From assembly GCF_042653925.1 (NCBI RefSeq), contig NZ_JBHSFQ010000005.1, positions 248,001-312,000 on the forward strand: 64,000 nt of DNA, given 5' to 3'. Every line of letters starts with the position of its first letter. The first letter of the stretch is position 1. This DNA is from Nocardiopsis_B mangrovi (GTDB taxonomy: Bacteria; Actinomycetota; Actinomycetes; Streptosporangiales; Streptosporangiaceae). Both the position numbers and the translations under genes were made by a program. This document shows positions 34,866-42,939 of this stretch, piece by piece. The notes beneath the pieces are model-generated. The model searched no databases and was not told where the DNA came from. It saw only the letters and a program-made list of their open reading frames with translations.

Positions 34866-35954
34866 TTGAGCAGCACCACAGCGCGTCCGCGCCGTATCGG
34901 AGCGCGGCGCCCCCACCGCGCCGACCGCCCCCTCGGGGCCCACCGCGTCTCCCGCCGCAGCGTGCTGCTCGGCGCGGGCGGGCTCGCGGCGCTCGCCGCG
35001 TCCGGCTGCGGCCCGCAGGCCGGGGAGAGCACCGGAGACGGCCCGTCCCGCTCGATCGAGCACAAGTACGGCACCACGGAGATCTCCGGCCGCCCCTCAC
35101 GCGTGGTCACGGTCGGCCTGACCGAGCAGGACTACGTCCTCGCCCTGGGCGTGGCCCCGGTCGGCGTCCGCGAATGGTTCGGAGGCCACGACGGCGCACT
35201 GTGGCCCTGGGCGCGTGACGCCCTCGGCGACGGCGCGCTGCCCGAGGTGCTGCCGGTCGACGAACTCAACTTCGAGCAGATCGGCACCCTGGGAGCCGAC
35301 CTCATCCTCGGCGTGAACTCCGGCCTGACCGAGCAGGAGTACACACTGCTCTCCGAGATCGCCCCGACCGTCGCCCAGCCGGCCGGCGTCGCCGACTACG
35401 GCGCCACATGGCAGGAGATCACCCGGATCGTCGGCACCGCGCTGGACCGCGAGGACGACGCCGAGGCGCTGGTGGCCGACATCGAGGAGCGGTTCGAGCG
35501 GGTCCGCGCCGACCACCCGGAGTTCGCCGAGGCCACCGGCCTGCTGGCCACCTCCATCGACGGCGACGCGTTCGCCTACGCCGAGGGACCGGCCCCGGAC
35601 TTCCTCGTCCAGCTCGGCCTGACCCTGCCCGAGGCGGCGGCCGGCCTGTTCACCGACGAGAACCGGGCGCCCCAGCAGGTGAGCCTCGAACGGATCGAGG
35701 TGCTGGAGGCCGACGCGCTCCTGGTGGGACTGTACGGCGCCGAGGACGACAGCGTCCTCGACGAGACCGTGTTCACCCGGCTCGACGTCGCGCGCGAGGG
35801 CCGGGTCCTGGCCATGCCCGAGATGAGCGACCTCAACGGCGCGCTGTCGTTCGGCTCCGTGCTCAGCCTGCCCTACGCGCTGGAGGAGCTGCCGCCGCGG
35901 CTGGCGGCCCTGCTCGACGGCGACCCCGGCACCGGGCCCGACGCGGTCTCCTGA
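34866..35954 (+). CDS. iron-siderophore ABC transporter substrate-binding lipoprotein
   Basis: A 362-aa protein of the FecB/FhuD type. The N terminus has twin arginines (SRRSVLLGAGGLAALAASGC), a Tat-like signal that ends in a lipobox cysteine. The mature part contains two periplasmic-binding lobes joined by a long helix. Typical segments are PSRVVTVGLTEQDYVLALG and NFEQIGTLGADLILG. The TTG at 34866 is preferred because AGGAG lies 9-10 nt upstream; an ATG at 34848 lies before that site. No permease or ATPase gene is adjacent, so it must work with components elsewhere. The iron box confirms iron control. Confidence 0.88.
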   Translation: MSSTTARPRRIGARRPHRADRPLGAHRVSRRSVLLGAGGLAALAASGCGPQAGESTGDGPSRSIEHKYGTTEISGRPSRVVTVGLTEQDYVLALGVAPVGVREWFGGHDGALWPWARDALGDGALPEVLPVDELNFEQIGTLGADLILGVNSGLTEQEYTLLSEIAPTVAQPAGVADYGATWQEITRIVGTALDREDDAEALVADIEERFERVRADHPEFAEATGLLATSIDGDAFAYAEGPAPDFLVQLGLTLPEAAAGLFTDENRAPQQVSLERIEVLEADALLVGLYGAEDDSVLDETVFTRLDVAREGRVLAMPEMSDLNGALSFGSVLSLPYALEELPPRLAALLDGDPGTGPDAVS

Positions 35955-36145
35955 CCCCGTGCCCCGGACCGCCCCGCGCCCGGGGGGAGGGGCGGTCTTC
36001 CCCGCCGCCCCTCCCCCCGGCGGCGCCGGGGCCGGCCCCGCGTCCGCGAAGAGGGCGTGCGGTCCGTGCTCCCGGGCGCCCCGGCGTTTGAACGGCGCGC
36101 CGATCGGTAGCGGCTCCCACCCGGCCGATCGTTCGAAGGAGCAGC

Positions 36146-36538
36146 ATGCCGATCATCCCGGAGGACCGCGAGGACATCCTCGCCAAACGCGCCTTCGCCA
36201 GCGTGGCCACGCTCGGCCCCCGCGGCGAGCCCCAGGTGAACCCCGTCTGGATCGACTGGGACGGCGAGACCTTGAAGTTCAGCCAGACCACGACGCGGCA
36301 GAAGTACCGCAACCTCCAGCGGGACGACCGGGTGGCGGTATCGGTGCAGGACCCCGACGACCCCTACCGCTACGTCGAGGTCCGCGGCAGGGTGGAGCGG
36401 TTCGCCGATGACGCCGACAACTCCTTCATCGACGCGATGGCCCGGAAGTACCTCGGCCAGGACACCTACCCGTGGGCGGCGCCCGGCGAGCGGCGCATCG
36501 TGGTCCACGTGCGGCCCGAGCACACCACCAAGCAGTGA
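36146..36538 (+). CDS. F420-dependent PPOX-class oxidoreductase
   Basis: A 130-aa split-barrel protein. The pattern FASVATLGPRGEPQVNPVW, then KYRNLQRDDRVAVSV and YVEVRGRVE, is that of the PPOX class F420-dependent enzymes (FDOR-B group) that reduce small molecules with F420H2. The length and start are standard, and AAGGAG precedes the ATG. The gene ends against a strong hairpin. Confidence 0.88.
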   Translation: MPIIPEDREDILAKRAFASVATLGPRGEPQVNPVWIDWDGETLKFSQTTTRQKYRNLQRDDRVAVSVQDPDDPYRYVEVRGRVERFADDADNSFIDAMARKYLGQDTYPWAAPGERRIVVHVRPEHTTKQ

Positions 36539-36544
36539 CCCGAG

Positions 36545-36584
36545 CGGTCCGCGCCGCGCCGGGCGGCCGGCGCGGCGCGGACCG
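36545..36584. terminator. perfect 17-bp bidirectional hairpin
   Basis: The arms CGGTCCGCGCCGCGCCG (36545-36561) and CGGCGCGGCGCGGACCG (36568-36584) pair perfectly around a 6-nt loop. The hairpin lies between the convergent F420-dependent and Rieske genes. Confidence 0.8.
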
Positions 36585-36679
36585 GTGGCGCGGCTGGGGA
36601 CCGCGCCCCCCGGCCGCCGTCCCCGAGCGCCGCACCGTCCCCCGTGGCGGGGCGGGCACGCGTGCGCGGCGGACGCGGT

Positions 36680-37117
36680 TCAGGCCAGCCGGACCCGGCC
36701 GTTCTCGACGACGAGGCCGACCGCCGGCAGCGCCCGCTGAGCGGGGCCTCCGATGACCTCGCCGTCCTCGATCCGGAACCGGCTGCCGTGGCAGGGGCAG
36801 AAGATGTAGCCGTCGATGACCGCGTCCACCGGGCACCCCTCGTGGGTGCAGGTCGCCGAGTACCCCCGGAAGTCGCCCTCGGTCGGCTGGCACACGACCA
36901 CGCCCTGCTCGTCGAAGACGGTGCCGCCGCCGAGCGGGACCTCGGCCGCGGCGATCAGGTCCGCGCCGCCCTCCCGGGGGCCGCGGACGCCGCCCGCGCA
37001 GCCGGCCAGCGCCGTCAGCCCCGCTGCGCAGGTCCCGGCGACGACGGCCCTGCGGGTCGCCGCGGCTCCGCGTCCCGGCGGTGCGGACGGTGCGTCCGCG
37101 GTCTCGATCTCGGGCAT
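36680..37117 (-). CDS. Tat-exported Rieske [2Fe-2S] lipoprotein
   Basis: A 145-aa protein. TRRAVVAGTCAAGLTALAGC forms a twin-arginine signal with a lipobox cysteine at about residue 40. The Rieske domain follows with cluster ligands CTHEGCPV and CPCHGSRF, and the two extra disulfide cysteines typical of soluble Rieske proteins are present in the same loops. It probably transfers electrons at the outer face of the membrane. The ATG at 37117 follows AAGGGGAG; the open frame extends upstream but without protein-like content. Confidence 0.88.
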   Translation of the reverse strand: MPEIETADAPSAPPGRGAAATRRAVVAGTCAAGLTALAGCAGGVRGPREGGADLIAAAEVPLGGGTVFDEQGVVVCQPTEGDFRGYSATCTHEGCPVDAVIDGYIFCPCHGSRFRIEDGEVIGGPAQRALPAVGLVVENGRVRLA

Positions 37118-37678
37118 CCCGCTCCCCTTCCGCGGCCGTCTCCGGGCTCCCCCCGGGCGGCCATCGCCTGTCCGCGCGCGGTTCCGGCCGGCCCGAGGGT
37201 GCGGTCCGGCGGATGCGCGGTCACCCCTGACACGTGCGCGCGCCGCGATCGGTTCACCGCGCGCTCCGAAGCCACCGCCCCCCGGCGGCGCGCACACGCG
37301 GTACGCGGGGGGAATGCCGTAATTGATCTTGAGGAACGGTGCCGGAAAGGCGGAACGGAGCGAACACGCCCATCCGCCGCGGCACGCGAATTCCGACCGG
37401 AAAACGGGCGAAAGGCCGGGACCTCTTCCGGGGCGAAGGGGCCCTCCGGCCCTGGACCTGGGCCGAACGGGATCCGGCCATGCGTCCGGACGCGCACCGC
37501 GAGGCGGTGTGCCGCGCACGATCCCGCGCCCCAGGCGGCCGTCGCGCTCCCGTTGCGGGAGCCGCGGCGCCCCGGAGCCGCCGGTATGGTCTTTCCCACG
37601 GGGCGGGACGCCGGAAAAATCCCATGACCCGAGGAACACGCGCTACCTGCGAAATCTCCCGTTCGGTCGATCCATTAT
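37118..37678. other. about 560 bp intergenic region, AT-richer toward the right
   Basis: A divergent region between the Rieske gene and the zinc-finger gene. Only shadow frames are open. From about 37580 the sequence is less GC-rich than anything nearby, which suggests a promoter region. Confidence 0.4.
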
Positions 37679-37790
37679 GGATTGCACCAATGAATGGTTC
37701 ATCGATTGGATTACCACTCGGAGTCCGGATATGGCAGCGTTACGGGATGATGTGGCACGGAACCGGTTTCACGAACGGTCTCCGCGATGA
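37679..37790 (+). CDS. possible 36-aa small ORF preceding the zinc-finger protein
   Basis: The frame from the ATG at 37679 reads MDCTNEWFIDWITTRSPDMA and continues to a TGA at 37788-37790, which overlaps the ATG at 37787 of the next gene (ATGA). The composition is protein-like and differs from the surrounding shadow frames. No ribosome-binding site is seen, so it may be a leader or chance frame. Confidence 0.3.
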
Positions 37791-37810
37791 CCGCTGAGAA
37801 GAGGAAGCGC

Positions 37811-39388
37811 GTGCCGGACCGCACATGGTGGTGCTCCTCCTGCGACACCTACAACAACGTCGGCATGGCGAACTGCATGGTCTGCGGGATGCCCGAGCGG
37901 AGCACTCGGGCCGCCGACACCGACGGCGAGCCCGCCCCGCCGGCCCCTGAGCCGCCGGGGCCCTTCGCGAGCGCCCCCGGCGCAGCGGCGCGCCCGCCCG
38001 AGGAGCCCCCGGCGCCGGCGGGCGACCCCCTCACGTCCAGCGGCGGGATGCCGACGATCTGGCGCTGCCTGCTGTGCGACTCCGACAGCGGCTCGGGGGA
38101 CGTCCTCATCTGCCCCACATGCGACGCCGCGGGCGGGGAGCCCCCGCCGCGCAGGCGGCCCGACGCCCCCGCCGCCGACCCCCGCACCACAACGGGCGAC
38201 CTGCTGCTGGACCCCCCGGATCCGCCGGACCCGCCGGGCTGGGACGTACCGGAGCCCCCCGCCGCAGCCGGATCCCGGACCCCCTCCCGGCCCCGGCCCG
38301 CGGCATCAGGCGGCCGGGCGGCGGAGGACGACCGCGCGTTCTCCTGGGACCGGGCAGCGGACGATCCCTCCGCCACCGGCGGCTGGATCCCTCCCGGCCC
38401 CCGCTCGGCCCGGGAGCCGCTGACACCGGCCGAGCCCTGGATGCCCGCCGGAGCCTGGGCCTCCGCGATGGACGACCGCCCCCCGGCGGAGCCCTTCGCC
38501 GGCCGGGCCGCGGCGGCCGACCGCGCGTCCCGGGACCGTGCCCCCGCGGACGGCGGGGACACCGCGGGCGACTTCTGGTCCGACTCCGACCCCTGGGGCG
38601 ACCAGGAGGACGCGAAGGCCGGTGCTCCGTGGGCGCCCGAGGACGACCGGCCCGGCACCGACCGCCGCCGGGCCGGCGCGCCCGTCGGCACCCGCCGTCC
38701 CGCCGCCGGAACTGCCGCTGAGGGCGGGCCGGGCGCGCGCCGCACCCCGCGGCCCCCTCGTGGCCCCGGTGCGTCGGCGGACACCGGACCCGTCACGGCA
38801 CCGATCCTCACCCCGCCGCCATGGCGCCCGCCGAGCTTCACCCGGGCGCGGGGCTCCGATCCCGCCACCGTCGTGCGCCCGGCGGCGCCCCGGGCGGGGT
38901 CGCGCGGCGACCCGCAGGAGGCCCTCAAGCGCGCGAAGCCCGCCGTCCTGGCGGCGGCGCTGTTCCTGCTCGGCTCGTTCCTGCTCTACAGCTGCGTGGC
39001 GGCGGTGCAGGACGACACCCCGCCGCCCGCCAACAGCGTGCTCCCGCCCGGAAGCGCCGGGGGCCTGCCCGGCCTGCCCGACGGATCCTGCCCGCAGCGG
39101 CTGGCGGAGCGCCTCCCGGAAACCGACGCGTCCCTGGTCGAGGCGTTCCAGACCGCCGACAAGCAGATCACCATCTGCGAGACGGAATCGGGGGTGCTGT
39201 ACTACTTCGGCGAGTTCACCGACCGCGAGGACCCCGGTGTGATGGTCCCGGCCGAGCAGACCGCCGACGGCTACGAGGCGTCCAACGACGAGTACGTCTA
39301 CGAGATCACCGAGAGCGAGGTGACCGTCCGCCACAACGGCACCCCGATCGCGCGCGAGGACCTGCTCCCGCTGCCCAACCCCGCGTGA
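37811..39388 (+). CDS. membrane protein with RanBP2-type zinc finger and long disordered linker
   Basis: A 525-aa protein. At the N terminus TWWCSSCDTYNN with Cys8, Cys11, Asn15, Cys22 and Cys25 fits the W-x-C-x2-C-x3-N-x6-C-x2-C pattern of RanBP2-type zinc fingers exactly. A second C-x2-C...C-x2-C finger lacks the Asn (about 82-105). A 270-residue Pro/Asp/Arg-rich region follows. One membrane helix (VLAAALFLLGSFLLYSCVAA) lies at about 378-400. A 125-residue outer domain contains CPQRLAE and ITICETESG. The GTG at 37811 is chosen because AGAGGAAG lies just upstream; the ATG at 37787 has none, though it overlaps a small frame. It is convergent with the beta-helix/AAA gene and may belong to that system. 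Confidence 0.75.
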   Translation: MPDRTWWCSSCDTYNNVGMANCMVCGMPERSTRAADTDGEPAPPAPEPPGPFASAPGAAARPPEEPPAPAGDPLTSSGGMPTIWRCLLCDSDSGSGDVLICPTCDAAGGEPPPRRRPDAPAADPRTTTGDLLLDPPDPPDPPGWDVPEPPAAAGSRTPSRPRPAASGGRAAEDDRAFSWDRAADDPSATGGWIPPGPRSAREPLTPAEPWMPAGAWASAMDDRPPAEPFAGRAAAADRASRDRAPADGGDTAGDFWSDSDPWGDQEDAKAGAPWAPEDDRPGTDRRRAGAPVGTRRPAAGTAAEGGPGARRTPRPPRGPGASADTGPVTAPILTPPPWRPPSFTRARGSDPATVVRPAAPRAGSRGDPQEALKRAKPAVLAAALFLLGSFLLYSCVAAVQDDTPPPANSVLPPGSAGGLPGLPDGSCPQRLAERLPETDASLVEAFQTADKQITICETESGVLYYFGEFTDREDPGVMVPAEQTADGYEASNDEYVYEITESEVTVRHNGTPIAREDLLPLPNPA

Positions 39389-39434
39389 ACCGCCGCCCCG
39401 GCCGCCGGGCGGCGGGGTCCGTCCGCGCACAGAC

Positions 39435-39479
39435 CGGCGGGCGGCCGCCGCCCTGTTCCGCGGCGGCCGCCGCCCGCCG
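39435..39479. terminator. bidirectional GC-rich hairpin between convergent genes
   Basis: The left arm CGGCGGGCGGCCGCCGC and right arm GCGGCGGCCGCCGCCCGCCG pair with a 3-nt bulge across a short loop. The hairpin lies between the zinc-finger gene and the beta-helix/AAA gene. Confidence 0.65.
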
Positions 39480-39493
39480 TACCGCGGCCCGTG

Positions 39494-42400
39494 TCACGCC
39501 CCCTGCGGCGCCGGCACGTCCTCGGGGCCCAGGGCGGTGAGGTCCTCGCGGGTGGCGTTGGCCACGTGCACGAGCCGGCCCGCCTGGCGGGTCATCATCC
39601 GCTCCAGGGTCTGGCGGGCGTAGCGCGCGTTGCCGAACGACGCCGTCCGCGGTACCGCGGCGAAGTGCTCGTGCAGCCGCTCCACGGTCTCCGGCGCGCA
39701 GGTGTAGCCGTTGGACTCGGCCATGCGCCGGATGATGGTGACGAGTTCCTCGTCGGAGTAGTCCGCGAACTCCACCCGGTGGCTGAAGCGCGAGGCCAGA
39801 CCGGGGTTGGACGCCAGGAAGCGGTTCATCTCCGCGGTGTAGCCGGCGACGATCACCACCACCTCGTCGCGGTGGTCCTCCATCAGCTTGACCAGGGTGT
39901 CCACCGCTTCCTGGCCGAAGTCCCCGCCGGTACCGCCCTGGGGGGTCAGGGTGTAGGCCTCGTCGATGAACAGCACGCCGCCCCGCGCCCGTTCGAAGAC
40001 CTCCGTGGTGAGCTGGGCGGTGTGGCCGATGTAGCGGCCCACCAGGTCGGCGCGGGCGGCCTCCACGATCTGCGGGCTGGGCAGCACGCCGAGGGCGTTC
40101 AGCAGCTCGCCGTAGACCCGGGCGACCGTGGTCTTGCCCGTTCCGGGCGGGCCGGCGAAGACCAGGTGGTGGCTCATGCTGGGCACCGGCAGGCCCATCT
40201 GGCGGCGCTGGCGGCCGGTCGCGATCAGGTTGACCAGGTCGGTGACCGTGGACTTGACCTGCGACAGCCCCACCATCTCGGTCAGCTCCCGGCGGAGGCG
40301 CTCGAGCCGGTCGCCGCCGTCGGCGGCGCCCTCCCCGCCCGCCTGCACGCCGAGGTCCTCGGGCAGCAGCCGCGACAGCTCCCCGGGGTCGGCGGGAACC
40401 GTCGAGCCGAGCCGGAACGCCTGCCGGTCGATCATCTCCTCGAAGGTCTTGCGCGCCGTGCGCCCGTTGCCGAACGTGGCGCCCTTGGGCATCCGGTCGA
40501 AGTACCCGCGCAGCGCCGCCTCGGTGTCGGCCGGGAGCTCGTAGTGGGAGTCCGCGCACATCCGCTGAACGATGCTGACCAGGTTGTCGGTCGTGTAGTT
40601 GGGGAACTCGACGGTGCGGCTGAACCGCGACGCCATACCGGGGTTGGCGGCCAGGAACCGCGCCATGTCGTCGGTATAGCCGGCCGCGATCACCACGACG
40701 TCGTCGCGGTGGTCCTCCATCAGCTTGACCAGGGTGTCGATCGCCTCCCGGCCGAAGTCCGCGCCGCCCCCACCGCCGCCGCCCTCCTGCTGGGCGGCGA
40801 GCGTGTAGGCCTCGTCGATGAACAGCACACCGCCGCGCGCCTTGTCGAACACCTCGGTGGTCTTGATCGCGGTGCCGCCCACGTACTGCGACACCAGGTC
40901 GGCACGGGCGACCTCCACGACGTGGCCGTAGCGCAGCACGTCGAGGTCGGCGAGGATGCGGCCGTAGAGGCGCGCCACGGTGGTCTTGCCGGTGCCCGGC
41001 GGGCCGCCGAAGACGAGATGGCGGCTCATGGTCGGGGTGGGCAGGCCCATCTCCGCCCGCCGCTGCGCCATCTGGTTGCGGTTGATGAGGGTGGTGACCT
41101 CGTGCTTGACGTTCTCCAGGCCGACCAGCGCCTCCAGTTCGGCGAGCGGCCCGTCCACCTCCAGCAGGTCGCCGTCGTCGCCGGGAGCGGGCGGTTCGGT
41201 GTTCTCTGCCGTCAGGGGCGGCGGGGCGAGGGCGCCGGCGGACTCGCCGTAGGCGTCGGGGCTGCCGTTGTCGAGGCTGACCAGCCCTTCGGCGCGCACG
41301 CGGTCGCTGCGCACCGTCTGGCGCAGTCCCGCCCGCTGGTTGTCGTGCACCGAGCAGGTGTCCAGCGTGACGTCCTCGGCGCTGTGCACGAGCACGCCGT
41401 CGCCGATGTTGCCGAAGACCTCGCAATGACGCAGGTCGGCGCGGGCGCCGGCGGCCACCATCGCTCCGTTGCGGCGGCCCCCGTGCATGCGTGAGCGCAG
41501 CATGCTGACCTCCCCGCCGGGCTGCACCGAGATCCCGTCGCCGCCGCACTCGGACACGTCGCAGTCGCGCATGTCGACCACCGCGTCCCCGGCGATCGTG
41601 ACGCCGTTGTCGCGGGCCGCGCGTACCCGCACGTTGCTCAGCAGCGGGCGCGAGCCGGCACCGGCCTGGATTCCGCTGCGGCCGACGCGCTCGACGCTGA
41701 CGTCCTCAACCCGGCCCTGGCCCTGGTCGGCGAAGTGCACGCCGTGCCCGCGGACCTCGCTGATCGCCACGCCGCGCAGGAACGGGGCCGCCGCCTCGAT
41801 GGTGAAGGCCGAACCGGTGGTCTCGGCTACGAGGCCGCGGTCGAACTCGGCGGTGCTGCCGCCGCTCACCCGGACGCCGCCGCCGCCCTGCACGGTCAGC
41901 TCCACGAACGCCGTCGAGGAGCGGTCCTCGATGCGCACCGCGTCCTCGCCCGCGTCGCGCACCGTGCAGCCGGTCAGCATGCCGCGCGCCTTGCCCCAGG
42001 CGTGCACGCCCGAGGTGGCGGGGCGGACGATGGTGACCCCCGTGATCTGCGGGTCGGCGTCGCTGTGCACGGCGATGCCGCGTCCGCCGATGTCCTCGAA
42101 CGTGCAGTCCTCGACGCGGGCGCGGCCGCTGCTGGACACCAGCAGCGCGTCCTGGGCGACGTCGTGCACGTGCACCCGGCTGATCGTCGTGGCGGCGTCG
42201 TCGTCCAGGGCGATGGCGGGCTTGGTGACGCCGGTGATCTCGCAGTCGGCGATGGAGCCGGCCGCGCGGTCGTTGGCGTAGACGCCGTTGCCGCGCGCGT
42301 CGCGGATCGTGCAGGCCCGCACGGTGGGGCGGCCCTTGCCGCCGATGACCACGCCGGTGCTCTCGACGTTCTCGATGATGGTGTCTTCGATGATGGTGGG

Positions 42401-42835
42401 CTGCTCGGTGGTGATGACCACGCCGGCGCCCCCGCTACTGGTGACCCGGCAGTCGCGCATGGCCAAGGCGCCGTCGTCGCGCACCACCACAGCGGCCCAG
42501 GCGGAGCCGTCCACCTCGCAGTCGGCGAGTTCCAGCTGTCCCATGGGGATGTCGACGGCGGGCCGGTCGCCGTCGCGGCCCCGGATGACGAGGCCGGTGA
42601 TCTTGACCGCCTCGGCGACGCAGGCCACGGCGGTGCCGGAGTCGGCGATGACCTCCACGCTGCCGCGCCCGTTCTGCGCGGCGAGGGTGACGACCTTGGT
42701 GACCATCAGGCTCTCCTCATAGCGCCCGGGCGCGATGGAGATGAGCGCGCCGCTGCGGGCCGCGGCCAGCGCCGCGCGGATGGTCGGGTGCGCGTCCCTG
42801 CCGTCCGGATCGACCTTGAGGAGCTGTCGGGACAT
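39494..42835 (-). CDS. beta-helix protein fused to two CbxX/EccA-like AAA+ ATPase domains
   Basis: A 1113-aa protein with no signal peptide. Residues 1-540 form a right-handed parallel beta-helix of NosD/pectate-lyase type, made of short repeats such as VIRGRDGDRPAVDIPMGQLE and similar Asp-Gly-hydrophobic rungs. Two AAA+ modules follow, each with Walker A GPPGTGKTTVAR (near residues 610 and 893), Walker B LFIDEAYTL and the lid typical of the CbxX/CfqX/SpoVK group, to which the EccA chaperone-ATPases of type VII secretion belong. The ATG at 42835 follows AAAGGA. It is the last gene of the giant-protein operon, 104 bp after the membrane protein. A double AAA+ assembly that handles a giant substrate and is targeted by its beta-helix is an inference. 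Confidence 0.88.
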   Translation of the reverse strand: MSRQLLKVDPDGRDAHPTIRAALAAARSGALISIAPGRYEESLMVTKVVTLAAQNGRGSVEVIADSGTAVACVAEAVKITGLVIRGRDGDRPAVDIPMGQLELADCEVDGSAWAAVVVRDDGALAMRDCRVTSSGGAGVVITTEQPTIIEDTIIENVESTGVVIGGKGRPTVRACTIRDARGNGVYANDRAAGSIADCEITGVTKPAIALDDDAATTISRVHVHDVAQDALLVSSSGRARVEDCTFEDIGGRGIAVHSDADPQITGVTIVRPATSGVHAWGKARGMLTGCTVRDAGEDAVRIEDRSSTAFVELTVQGGGGVRVSGGSTAEFDRGLVAETTGSAFTIEAAAPFLRGVAISEVRGHGVHFADQGQGRVEDVSVERVGRSGIQAGAGSRPLLSNVRVRAARDNGVTIAGDAVVDMRDCDVSECGGDGISVQPGGEVSMLRSRMHGGRRNGAMVAAGARADLRHCEVFGNIGDGVLVHSAEDVTLDTCSVHDNQRAGLRQTVRSDRVRAEGLVSLDNGSPDAYGESAGALAPPPLTAENTEPPAPGDDGDLLEVDGPLAELEALVGLENVKHEVTTLINRNQMAQRRAEMGLPTPTMSRHLVFGGPPGTGKTTVARLYGRILADLDVLRYGHVVEVARADLVSQYVGGTAIKTTEVFDKARGGVLFIDEAYTLAAQQEGGGGGGGADFGREAIDTLVKLMEDHRDDVVVIAAGYTDDMARFLAANPGMASRFSRTVEFPNYTTDNLVSIVQRMCADSHYELPADTEAALRGYFDRMPKGATFGNGRTARKTFEEMIDRQAFRLGSTVPADPGELSRLLPEDLGVQAGGEGAADGGDRLERLRRELTEMVGLSQVKSTVTDLVNLIATGRQRRQMGLPVPSMSHHLVFAGPPGTGKTTVARVYGELLNALGVLPSPQIVEAARADLVGRYIGHTAQLTTEVFERARGGVLFIDEAYTLTPQGGTGGDFGQEAVDTLVKLMEDHRDEVVVIVAGYTAEMNRFLASNPGLASRFSHRVEFADYSDEELVTIIRRMAESNGYTCAPETVERLHEHFAAVPRTASFGNARYARQTLERMMTRQAGRLVHVANATREDLTALGPEDVPAPQGA

Positions 42836-42939
42836 CGCCGGGTCCTTTCAACGGCTGCGGCCGGGAGGCGCGGCACCGTTTTCGATGGGGGGAGGGGCAG
42901 AGCCCCGGCCGGTCGCCGGAGCTCCGCCCCCATAATGCG

